Shown: positions 51,937 through 59,222 of the stretch, one piece after another
Position numbering within the stretch: position 1 is the first letter of the stretch
Layout of the letters: each line of letters begins with the position of its first letter
Origin: Gemmatimonadota bacterium
GTDB taxonomy: Bacteria; Gemmatimonadota; Gemmatimonadetes; Gemmatimonadales; GWC2-71-9
Direction: 5' to 3'
Assembly: GCA_009692115.1 (NCBI GenBank)
Contig: SHZU01000004.1
Location: forward strand, 219,200-283,199
DNA length: 64,000 nucleotides
Notes under the pieces: generated by a model
What the model saw: the letters and a program-made list of their open reading frames with translations, nothing else
Told to the model about the DNA's origin: nothing
Databases searched by the model: none
Program-made: the position numbers and the translations under genes

Positions 51937-53083
51937 CCGGCCGGCCGTCATCGCGCTCTACCCGAATCGGGGGCTCTCGTTCGTCCGGGGGGAAGGGGCC
52001 TATTTGTTCACCCGGGATGGGGCCCGCTATCTCGATCTCATGACGAACTACGGGGCGAGCCTCTTGGGCCACAGCCACCCAGCGGTGACGGCGGCACTGG
52101 CGGAGCAGTTGGGCCGGGTCGTCACGATGCATGGAAGCTTCGGGAGCGACGTCCGGGCCCGCGCCTCGATGGCGATCGTGGATCGGTTGCCGATGCCGGG
52201 CGCCGGGATCTGCTGGCTCAACTCCGGCACCGAGGCGATCGAGGCCGCGCTCAAGTTCGCGATCGTGGCCACGGGTCGGCGGCACTTCGTGGCCGGTGCG
52301 GGCGGTTACCACGGCAAAACGTTCGGGGCCCTGTCGGTGACCCACGCGGGAAAGTACCGGGCCTTGTTCGACGGATGCCTGCTGCCGGTGGACCACGTGC
52401 CGTTTGGATCGGTGGCGGCGGTGGATGCCGCCATCACCGCCGACACCGCGGCGGTGATCGTCGAGCCGATCCAGGGCGAGGGTGGCATCGTGGTGCCGCC
52501 TAACGGGTACCTCGGCGCCCTTCGGGATCTCTGTTCGGCGCGGAAGGTGTTGCTGGTCGTCGACGAGATCCAAACCGGGGCCGGCCGGACCGGCAGGTTC
52601 ACGGAGTCGGAGCGCGAGGGGGTCGAGCCAGATATCCTCTGTCTGGGCAAGGGGCTGGCCGGCGGGATCCCGGTTGGGATCACGGCGGTCACGCCGGCTG
52701 TGTCGGAGCGCTTAGCCAAGGGCGTGCACACGTCGACGTTCGGGGGAAATCCTCTGGCCGCGGCGGGCGTGCTCGCGACCCTCTCGGTCCTGACCGCCGA
52801 GTTCCTGGCCGGCGTCGAGCGCCTGGGGCAGGACTGGCGGGCGCGGCTGGCATCGATCGAGAGTGACCGGCTCGCGCTGGTGCGGGGCCGGGGGCTGATG
52901 GTCGGCGTTGTGGTCCGGGGCGATCGAGATCGGGCGCTGAAACATCTCCAAAAGGAAGGCGTGCTCGCCATTCCCGCCGGGGAGGATGTGATTCGATTCT
53001 TGCCGCCGCTCGTCGTCGACGCCGACCAGCTCGCGCACGCGACTGAGGCGCTCGATCGGGTTCTCAGCGCCCTCGATCCCTGA
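51929..53083 (+). CDS. lysJ: LysJ/ArgD-type LysW-semialdehyde aminotransferase
   Basis: About 384 residues. Fold-type I class III aminotransferase: LMTNYGASLLGHSHPAV, CWLNSGTEAIEAALKFAIVATGR, GAGGYHGKTFGALSVT, VIVEPIQGEGGIVVPP, LLVVDEIQTGAGRTGRF and the PLP lysine in CLGKGLAGGIPVGI. Converts the LysW-bound semialdehyde to lysine or ornithine with glutamate. No ATG fits; a TTG at 51929 overlapping the lysZ stop is the best start. The final carboxypeptidase (LysK) that releases the product is not in the window, although an M20 gene of another type is at 40 kb. Confidence 0.9.
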   Translation: MADRPAVIALYPNRGLSFVRGEGAYLFTRDGARYLDLMTNYGASLLGHSHPAVTAALAEQLGRVVTMHGSFGSDVRARASMAIVDRLPMPGAGICWLNSGTEAIEAALKFAIVATGRRHFVAGAGGYHGKTFGALSVTHAGKYRALFDGCLLPVDHVPFGSVAAVDAAITADTAAVIVEPIQGEGGIVVPPNGYLGALRDLCSARKVLLVVDEIQTGAGRTGRFTESEREGVEPDILCLGKGLAGGIPVGITAVTPAVSERLAKGVHTSTFGGNPLAAAGVLATLSVLTAEFLAGVERLGQDWRARLASIESDRLALVRGRGLMVGVVVRGDRDRALKHLQKEGVLAIPAGEDVIRFLPPLVVDADQLAHATEALDRVLSALDP

Positions 53084-53091
53084 CGGGTTGC

Positions 53092-53317
53092 GCCGGGCCG
53101 CTGGGCCTGCCGGTCCGTCACTACGCCTACGCCATTGCCGGCCCGGCCGGCACGGTGTTCATCGGGGAGCAGATCGCCAATCAACCCGGGGTGACGCTCC
53201 ACAAGTTCACGCTGGCCAAGGCGAAGGCCGAGGTGTTCGTCAAAGGCGCCGGCCAAGTGGCCGTGTCCGGAGACGGGAAGAAACTCCTGTTCCGGTCGGG
53301 CCCGGCGGGACCTTGGT
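53092..53317 (+). pseudogene. Tricorn-protease-like propeller fragment
   Basis: An open stretch without a start matches part of the second propeller of tricorn-type S41 peptidases: LPVRHYAYAIAGPAGTVFIG, VTLHKFTLAKAKAEVFVKGA, VAVSGDGKKLLFRSGP. Nothing of the signal, PDZ or protease domains is present. It stops abruptly at about 53317, where a minus-strand fragment ends. Remnant after deletion. Confidence 0.6.
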
Positions 53318-53401
53318 GTGGATCCCAAGCTTTGGTATCAACAACCCTCCCGCCGTGACGGCCAGCGATCGTTCCAGGAACTCGCGTCTCGAATTCGTCA
53401 T
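53318..53401 (-). pseudogene. Tat-signal N-terminal remnant
   Basis: From ATG 53401 the minus strand reads MTNSRREFLERSLAVTAGGL then LIPKLG, a twin-arginine signal (S-R-R-E-F-L) of an exported redox or hydrolytic enzyme. The mature protein is missing; the sequence runs directly into the tricorn fragment. The rest of 53402-53542 is the upstream region of paaA and shows no clear operator. Confidence 0.6.
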
Positions 53402-53542
53402 GTCGCCCATGTTTGGAGTGAGGGGAGGCAGCGCCGACCTGTGTGAAGATACCATAAAACCATACCGGAGAAAGGTTTGGACACCTCAGAGGGGGCGGGT
53501 TAGATTGGATCCAAAGCAGTCCACTCAGATTAGGGTGTCACC

Positions 53543-54508
53543 ATGGCCGCCGAAACCAAACCTGCTGAAGAGTCCGCCAACCTCGCCGCATTCGACGCTC
53601 GGCTGGCCCGGGATGAAACCGTCGAACCGAAAGACTGGATGCCGGAGAAATACCGGAAGCAGTTGACTCGGATGATGTCCCAACACGCGCATTCCGAAAT
53701 CGTGGGCATGCTGCCCGAGGGCAACTGGATCGGCCGGGCGCCGAGCCTTCGCCGGAAGATGTCGCTGATCGCCAAGGTGCAGGACGAGGGCGGCCACGGT
53801 CTCTATATCTACTGCGGCACCGAAACGCTCGGTACCGATCGGGCCGAGTTGATGGACCAGTATCTGTACGGCACCGCCAAGTACTCCAGCATCTTCAACT
53901 ACCCGACGTTGCAATGGGCGGACATGGGCGTGATCGGCTGGTTGGTGGATGGTGCCGCCATCGTCAATCAGACGATGCTGGCCCACGCCTCCTACGGGCC
54001 GTATGCGCGGGCCATGGTGCGGATCTGCAAAGAGGAAAACTTCCACAAACGCCAGGGCTACGAGCTCTGCGCGACCTTGGCCAAGGGAACCCCGGCGCAG
54101 AAGGCCATGGTCCAGGAATCCGTCAATCGGTTTTGGTGGCCGTCGCTGATGATGTTCGGCCCAAGCGACAAGGACTCCCCGAACAGTGCCGACCTCCTCA
54201 AGTGGAAGGTCAAGCTCAAATCGAACGATGATCTGCGCCAGCGGTTCGTGAACATGACGGTGCCGCAAGCCCAGGCCATTGGGCTCACCTTGCCCGACGG
54301 GGATCTCAAATACAACGAGGCCACCAAGAACTGGGAGTTCGGCCCGATCGATTGGGCGGAGTTCAATCAGGTGATCGCGGGCAACGGCCCGTGCAACCGG
54401 GAGCGGATCGCCGCCCGGCGGAAGGCCCACGAGGAAGGGGCCTGGGTCCGCGAAGCCGCGGCGGCCTACGCCGCCAAACAGCAGCCGGCGGCCGGTCAGG
54501 CCGCCTAA
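53543..54508 (+). CDS. paaA: 1,2-phenylacetyl-CoA epoxidase, subunit PaaA
   Basis: 321 residues. Catalytic diiron subunit of the ring-1,2-epoxidase of the aerobic phenylacetate pathway. Diiron ligand motifs are visible in [14 protein letters not shown] (E..H) and [17 protein letters not shown] (EE..H); the N-terminus [31 protein letters not shown] is highly conserved, as are [13 protein letters not shown] and [22 protein letters not shown]. First gene of paaABCD, 19 bp before paaB. The reductase paaE is not found downstream. Confidence 0.97.
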   Translation: MAAETKPAEESANLAAFDARLARDETVEPKDWMPEKYRKQLTRMMSQHAHSEIVGMLPEGNWIGRAPSLRRKMSLIAKVQDEGGHGLYIYCGTETLGTDRAELMDQYLYGTAKYSSIFNYPTLQWADMGVIGWLVDGAAIVNQTMLAHASYGPYARAMVRICKEENFHKRQGYELCATLAKGTPAQKAMVQESVNRFWWPSLMMFGPSDKDSPNSADLLKWKVKLKSNDDLRQRFVNMTVPQAQAIGLTLPDGDLKYNEATKNWEFGPIDWAEFNQVIAGNGPCNRERIAARRKAHEEGAWVREAAAAYAAKQQPAAGQAA

Positions 54509-54527
54509 CCGACGAGGCCCGACGACA

Positions 54528-54830
54528 ATGACCCCCGAAACCAACGGTGCCGGCCAGTGGCCGCTTTGGGAAGTGTTTACTCAGCCGCCGGGCGGCAAAC
54601 CCCACGAGCACGCCGGGAGTGTCCACGCCCCGGATGCCGAGGTGGCGATGCAGAATGCCCGGGACGTCTATACCCGACGCGGTGAAGCGGTGAGCCTCTG
54701 GGTCGTGCCGAGCGTTGCGATCGTGGCCTCCGCCCCCGGCGACGCAGGCCCGTTCTTTGACCCCGGCAACGACAAGCCGTATCGCCACCCCCAATTCTAC
54801 AAGACGCCCCGAGGAATCAAGGTCTTCTGA
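54528..54830 (+). CDS. paaB: 1,2-phenylacetyl-CoA epoxidase, subunit PaaB
   Basis: 100 residues. Small structural subunit: WPLWEVFTQPPGGKPHEHAGSVHAPDAEVAMQNARDVYTRRGEAVSLWVVPSVAI and the C-terminal NDKPYRHPQFYKTPRGIKVF are hallmarks. It bridges PaaAC heterodimers. Stop TGA overlaps the paaC ATG by 1 bp, indicating coupled translation. Confidence 0.97.
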   Translation: MTPETNGAGQWPLWEVFTQPPGGKPHEHAGSVHAPDAEVAMQNARDVYTRRGEAVSLWVVPSVAIVASAPGDAGPFFDPGNDKPYRHPQFYKTPRGIKVF

Positions 54831-55579
54831 TGTCCGCTTTGTTCGAATACCTCCTCCGCTTGGGTGATGATCGGCTGATCCTCGGCCAACGCAACGCCGA
54901 GTGGTGCGGGCATGGGCCGATTCTCGAAGAAGACATCGCGATCGCCAACATTGCCCTCGATCAGATCGGCCAGGCGCAGCTCTTCTTGACGTTGGCCGGC
55001 CAAGTGGAAGGCGTGGGTCGCGACGCGGACGCCTTGGCCTACTGGCGCGGTGAGACCGAGTTTCGAAACCTCCAACTGGTCGAATTGCCCCGCGGCGATT
55101 TTGCGTTCACCATGATGCGCCAGTTCCTGTTTTCGGCGTGGAGCCACTTCCTGCTCGAGGGCGTGGCGAAGTCAGCCCATCAGGATCTGACCGGTATCGC
55201 GGCCAAGGCGGGCAAGGAGAATCGCTACCATCTTCGCCATGCCAGCGGTTGGGTGGTCCGCCTCGGCGGGGGCACCGACGAAAGCCACCGCCGGGCGCAA
55301 AGTGCCCTCGACGAGTTGTGGCCCTGGACAGTGGAGTTCTTCGGTGAAGACGACACCGACCGGGCCGCCGTTGCCGCCGGCCACGGCCCCTCGCCGGCCA
55401 GTCTCCGGGCCCCCTGGGACGCGATGGTGGCCGAGGTCATGGGGCAGGCTACGCTCGCGGTCCCGACGACCCCGGGCCGGATGGTCAGCGGCCGCCAGGG
55501 CCGGCATACCGAATATCTCGGCCGGCTCTTGGCCGAAATGCAGATCGTGGCTCGCTCCCACCCCGGCGCAACGTGGTGA
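54830..55579 (+). CDS. paaC: 1,2-phenylacetyl-CoA epoxidase, subunit PaaC
   Basis: 249 residues. Ferritin-like non-catalytic partner of PaaA: LGDDRLILGQRNAEWCGHGPILEEDIAIANIALDQIGQAQLFLTLAG, YWRGETEFRNLQLVELPRGDFAFTMMRQFLFSAWSHFLLEGV, KEN RYHLRHASGWVVRLGGGTDESHRR. The LARVSDETLILGHRLSEWCGH-like opening is conserved. It starts 1 bp before the end of paaB and ends overlapping paaD by 4 bp. Confidence 0.97.
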   Translation: MSALFEYLLRLGDDRLILGQRNAEWCGHGPILEEDIAIANIALDQIGQAQLFLTLAGQVEGVGRDADALAYWRGETEFRNLQLVELPRGDFAFTMMRQFLFSAWSHFLLEGVAKSAHQDLTGIAAKAGKENRYHLRHASGWVVRLGGGTDESHRRAQSALDELWPWTVEFFGEDDTDRAAVAAGHGPSPASLRAPWDAMVAEVMGQATLAVPTTPGRMVSGRQGRHTEYLGRLLAEMQIVARSHPGATW

Positions 55580-56073
55580 CCGCGAATGACGAGGCTCGGG
55601 TGTTCGCGATCCTCAAGGAAGTGCTCGATCCCGAAGTGCCCGCCATCAGCGTGGTGGACCTGGGCATCGTCCGGGGGGCGGAGGTCGACGGGACGCGGGT
55701 GACGGTCCGGGTGACCCCGACCTACTCTGGGTGCCCGGCCACTCAGGTCATCGAGCGAGACATTGCCCAGGCGCTCGAGCGCCATGGCTTTACTGAGGTG
55801 ACGGTCAAGACGGTCTTCAGCCCCCCGTGGACCAGCGATTGGATCAATCCGGAAGCCCGCGAGAAGCTCCGGGCCTATGGGATCGCTCCGCCGGGAAAGG
55901 CGGAGAACGGCCTTCAGCTGGTATCGTTAGGCGGTCCGACGAAAACGGTGCCCTGTCCGTACTGCGGGTCATCCGATACCTCGCGCGAGAGCGAGTTCGG
56001 ATCCACGGCCTGCAAGTCGATTCATGTCTGCCACGCGTGTCGCCAGCCGTTCGAGCACTTCAAGGCGATCTAA
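55576..56073 (+). CDS. paaD: PaaD, phenylacetyl-CoA epoxidase maturation protein
   Basis: 165 residues. MIP18/DUF59 N-terminus (LKEVLDPEVPAISVVDLGIVRGAEVDG and TYSGCPATQVIERDIAQAL with a conserved Cys) plus a C-terminal zinc-binding part VPCPYCGSSDTSRESEFGSTACKSIHVCHACRQPFEHFKAI, the normal PaaD layout. Required for assembly of the epoxidase iron-sulfur/diiron centres. The GTG at 55576 overlaps the paaC stop (GTGA); GTG 55573 is an alternative. Confidence 0.96.
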   Translation: MTANDEARVFAILKEVLDPEVPAISVVDLGIVRGAEVDGTRVTVRVTPTYSGCPATQVIERDIAQALERHGFTEVTVKTVFSPPWTSDWINPEAREKLRAYGIAPPGKAENGLQLVSLGGPTKTVPCPYCGSSDTSRESEFGSTACKSIHVCHACRQPFEHFKAI

Positions 56074-56233
56074 GCCGGCTTCAGGTGCAGGGCCCGGCGT
56101 CCTGGCAGATTACCGACCGAATTCCGTCCCCAAAGTCCCCCTAAATCTACGGTGAATTTTGGGGGCACCAACCGCCAGCCCCCAGCTGCACCCGCTGAAG
56201 CCGAAATCGCCCTCCTGGATTAATGCCCGGTGA

Positions 56234-56525
56234 ATAATTGGGCTGCCGGCGGATTCGGACTGCAAGGGCGTGCGATCCGAGCCTGATGGCTCGTCCTCTT
56301 GTACCGGCTGTCATAGCAAGGCCACTTGGCGGGGAGCCAGTTTCGACCACAGCCAGAGCGACTTTGCGCTGACCGGGGCCCACCAGGCGGTGACGTGTCA
56401 GGCCTGCCACGGCGACAAGATCTTCACGGGTCGGTCGAAGACCTGCGTGTTGGGCCATCTGGTCAACTTCGATCAAGCCAACACGCCGCCGCACCAAGCG
56501 GCCCATTTCGACCAGAACTGTCCTC
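56234..56525 (+). pseudogene. Multihaem cytochrome c fragment, degenerate
   Basis: A plus-strand frame without a start contains CxxCH haem motifs CTGCH and CQACH within SKATWRGASFDHSQSDFALTGAHQAVTCQACHGDKIFTG, matching the repeat unit of cytochrome c3-like multihaem proteins (W.ga.FdH....f.LtG.H....C..CH). The next expected motif reads CVLGH, so a haem Cys is lost. Neither end of the gene is present. It abuts an outer-membrane-protein fragment. The upstream 56074-56233 shows only an inverted CCCCAAA/TTTTGGGG stretch and no gene. Confidence 0.65.
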
Positions 56526-56714
56526 GAGTTTTCGCTCGGCACCCGCCAGGAGCCCAATTTCCGGACCGACGACCGGTTGTGGAGCGGGGTAGACGGCGAG
56601 GTGTTCCTGATGCGATCTTGGTTCGGCCTCGTCAACTTCACCAAGGAGTGGGGACGAGATCACCTGACCCCGACCACCGAACTACTCTACGCGGGTCTGA
56701 GCTATCGGTTCTAA
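56526..56714 (+). pseudogene. C-terminal fragment of an outer-membrane beta-barrel
   Basis: 62 codons in a frame different from the cytochrome: DDRLWSGVDGEVFLMRSWFG then FTKEWGRDHLTPTTELLYAG and a final LSYRF. Alternating hydrophobic residues and a C-terminal Phe are the outer-membrane insertion signal. The first few hundred residues are missing. Confidence 0.5.
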
Positions 56715-56724
56715 GGAGCCCGCC

Positions 56725-57495
56725 GTGACCAATCCCGAAATGAAGTGTTCCTCCTGCGGCGGTGCCGTCGCGGGAAAGTTCTGTTCCCAGTGCGGCACCT
56801 CTGCCGGAGCCGCCGCGGCGTCGCGAGCCTGTCCCCGCTGTGGGCACGGTTCGCCGGCAGGTACCCAGTTTTGTGCCGCCTGCGGCACCTCGCTTACGGG
56901 TGCGGCCGCCGGTGGCGGGATGAGCCGGTACGTTCCGTGGGCGTTGGGTGGCGCGGTGGTGGTGGCCTTGGTCGCGACCCTGTTCCGATCGGCCGGCACG
57001 GCGGCCCCGATGGGCGCGCCCGGTGAGCAGGTGGCGGGCCCTGCGGGGACTCCGCCTGACATCAGTCACCTGACTCCGCGCCAGCGATTCGACCGCCTCT
57101 ATACCCGAATCATCGAGGCGGCCCAGAAGGGCGACCAGGCCACCGTGGAGCAATTCACCCCGATGGCACTCTCGGCGTTCGGTATGCTCGACCAAGTCGA
57201 CGCCGATGCCCGATACCACCTGGCCATGCTCCAGCTCCACGTCGGCGACGTGGCCGGTGCTCAGGCCCAGGCCGACTCGATCAAACTGGCTGATCCCAAG
57301 CACTTGTTCAGCTATGTGGTGAGCGGTGCGGTGGCCCGCTGGACCAAGAACGAGGCCGAACAGGCCAAGGTCTACCAGGCGTTCGTGGCCCAGTATGACG
57401 CCGAACTCAAGACGGCCAAGCCCGAGTATCAGGAACACCGGGCGATGTTGGAGGAGGTCAAGAGGACGGCCAGCGCGGCCAAACCCCTCAAGTAG
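56725..57495 (+). CDS. Double zinc-ribbon membrane protein with TPR-like C-terminus
   Basis: 256 residues from a GTG at 56725 with AAGGAG 6 bp upstream. Two zinc ribbons (KCSSCGGAVAGKFCSQCGTS and ACPRCGHGSPAGTQFCAACGTS) precede one transmembrane helix (YVPWALGGAVVVALVATLF, about 73-91). The C-terminal domain, about 115-250, is helical and TPR-like (RFDRLYTRIIEAAQKGDQATVEQFTPMALSAFGMLDQVDADARYHLAMLQLHVGDVAGAQAQADSIK). Cytoplasmic zinc ribbons with a periplasmic TPR is the likely topology. Function unknown; it is intact while its neighbours are broken. Confidence 0.8.
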   Translation: MTNPEMKCSSCGGAVAGKFCSQCGTSAGAAAASRACPRCGHGSPAGTQFCAACGTSLTGAAAGGGMSRYVPWALGGAVVVALVATLFRSAGTAAPMGAPGEQVAGPAGTPPDISHLTPRQRFDRLYTRIIEAAQKGDQATVEQFTPMALSAFGMLDQVDADARYHLAMLQLHVGDVAGAQAQADSIKLADPKHLFSYVVSGAVARWTKNEAEQAKVYQAFVAQYDAELKTAKPEYQEHRAMLEEVKRTASAAKPLK

Positions 57496-57510
57496 ACCAG
57501 GGTACCGGCC

Positions 57511-57660
57511 CTATTTCCTGGGGCAGGCCTCGCACTTCGAGGCCACCGGCCGATAAATGACTCGCGTCGTACCCTGCGGCCCCGGTTCCGATTTGTGGCA
57601 GGCGGCGCAGGCCACTTTCTGATGGCCGCCCTTGAGCGCGCCATGTCCGGCAGCGGCGAA
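57511..57660 (-). pseudogene. C-terminal multihaem cytochrome fragment, minus strand
   Basis: Reading leftward: FAAAGHGALKGGHQKVACAA then CHKSEPGPQG, IYRPVASKCEACPRK and stop. This is the last repeat of a cytochrome c3-like protein (H.kVaCaaCHk...) with one CAACH motif; the final motif reads CEACP, having lost its His. Only about 48 codons remain. Confidence 0.6.
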
Positions 57661-58666
57661 CCACCGAAAAGGCCGCCGTCGAAGCCGCCAAGCGGGCCGG
57701 ATTGAGCGGCGATGGGCCCCGAGCCCAGCATCCGGCCATCAATGTGGACCACTGCATTGGCTGCGGCGCGTGCGTCACGGCGTGCCCCGAAGGTGACGTG
57801 TTGGCGGTCATCGGTGGCAAGGCGGCGTTGGTGCATAGCGGCCGGTCTGTCCGGTTCACTCCGGGCACCCGAGCGTGGTCTCCGCTTCGTCACCTTGGAA
57901 GCTGAAGATTTCGGCGGGACGGTGGCCAAGTATCCGCGCCAGAAACTGGTGATGACGAGCCCGGTCGAGTTTCCGCTCTACGGGAAACTCACCAAACGTG
58001 AGATTACCAAAGAAAACCTCCTGGCCATCTGGTCGGGCGCCGCCGAGAAGGGGGGGCTCGACGTGCGAACCAAAGAACCGGTCGAGGCCGTGCTCCGGGA
58101 TTCGGTGGGCCGTTTCACCGTCCGGACGGCCAAGGGTGAATACCATGCCTTGGTGGTGCTCATGGCGATTGGGTGCCGCGGTACCCCCAACAAGCTCGGC
58201 ATCCCCGGCGAAGAGCTTCCCCACGTGATGTACAGCCTCCTCGATGCCGAAGCCTACGAGGGCAAGCGGATTCTGGTGGTCGGGGGTGGTCACAGCGCGG
58301 TCGAAGCCGCGATGGGACTTTCGGTCCAGAAGGGCAACCGGGTCACGATCTCTTATCGGCAGGCCGAGTTCAAGCGTCTCAAGCACCGGAACGAGGTCCG
58401 GCTCCAGGAGATGATCGCGGCCAAGACCCGATCGGTGGTGTTCAACTCGAAGCCAGCGGAGATTCGTGAGGGGTCGGCCACCCTCAACGTCCAAGGCCAG
58501 GCCAAGCCAAGCCAAGCAGGTGCCGGCCGACTACGTCTGGATCTTTGCCGGGGGCACTCTGCCGAAGACGTTCTTGGAGGGGATGGGTATCGCGTTCGGC
58601 CGCCAGGACCTGAGCGCCGCCGCCCAAACGGAAGCCGAGTCGGGCGCGGCGATCGTGGCGGCCTAA
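57661..58666 (+). pseudogene. Ferredoxin-linked FAD/NAD(P) oxidoreductase, broken
   Basis: Three frame segments. 57661-57850: HPAINVDHCIGCGACVTACP, one 4Fe-4S site, then GGKAALVHS, after which the second cluster and the FAD-binding GxGxxG region should follow but are missing. About 57872-58500: GLRFVTLEAEDFGGTVAKYP, LVMTSPVEFPLYGKLTKREI, KRILVVGGGHSAVEAAMGLS (NAD(P) site), a TrxB/YpdA-like core. After a (CCAAG)3 tract a third frame restores VPADYVWIFAGGTLPKTFLE to the stop at 58666. With two of three CCAAG copies removed the last two segments join in frame (NVQGQAKQVPADYV). Stop overlaps the convergent yaeQ stop. Confidence 0.75.
58502..58516. repeat. (CCAAG)3 pentanucleotide tract at a frameshift
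   Basis: Three consecutive CCAAG units at the point where the oxidoreductase frame breaks. One unit instead of three restores the frame, so slippage is the likely cause. Confidence 0.8.
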
Positions 58667-59217
58667 CGGCCGTCCGGCCCGGGAATGGTGAACCGTTCCA
58701 CCACGCCGGTCAGGGTGTCGCCACCGATCCCCAGATACAAGTGCCGCTCGGTGATCGAAAGCTCGAACGTAAGGCGCCGCTCGAGCCGGCCCGCCAACTC
58801 GGCGATCAACGCCCGGTCCATCGCATAGAGCTCCAGCGCCTCGGCCCGGTGGATCCGTTCCCCTGTCAGGGCCTTCAACAACGTCGCCGGCTGTTTGTGA
58901 GTGTAGACGACGACGCGGGGCGCCGCCTTGCTGGCGCGGTGAAGCCGGGCGGCGTCCGGGGTGCCGATCTCGATCCAACTCTTCCAGGCGCCGGTCAAGT
59001 CGCGCACCGTAATCGCGGGCTCGGTCGTGTCGGACACCCCGGCCGAGAAAGCGATCCCCTCGGTGAACTCGAGACAGTACGCGAGCACTCTGGTCAGCAG
59101 GTGCTCCTCGGTTTCCGACGGGTGACAGGCGACGCGGAGTCCGAGCGTCTCATAGACCCCTCGGTCCATGTTGGCCAATTGGATGTCGAACGTGTAGACC
59201 GTCGAACTGAGTGCCAT
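58663..59217 (-). CDS. yaeQ: YaeQ family protein
   Basis: 184 residues. Clear YaeQ features: TVYTFDIQLANMDRGVYETLGLRVACHPSETEEHLLTRVLAYCLEFTEGIAFSAGVSDTTEPAITVRDLTGAWKSWIEIGTPDAARLHRASKAAPRVVVYTHK. The fold is PD-(D/E)XK-like with the E-E and D...W.EIG.P positions retained. Biological role is unresolved (earlier proposed to affect RfaH/haemolysin expression in E. coli). Starts 6 bp after the S41 gene stop on the same strand. Confidence 0.92.
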   Translation of the reverse strand: MALSSTVYTFDIQLANMDRGVYETLGLRVACHPSETEEHLLTRVLAYCLEFTEGIAFSAGVSDTTEPAITVRDLTGAWKSWIEIGTPDAARLHRASKAAPRVVVYTHKQPATLLKALTGERIHRAEALELYAMDRALIAELAGRLERRLTFELSITERHLYLGIGGDTLTGVVERFTIPGPDGR

Positions 59218-59222
59218 CCGGC

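Noticed and set aside
56120..56170. CCCCAAA...TTTTGGGG inverted repeat after paaD as a terminator
   Set aside because: The arms are about 20 bases apart with no T tract after the stem; too weak to call.
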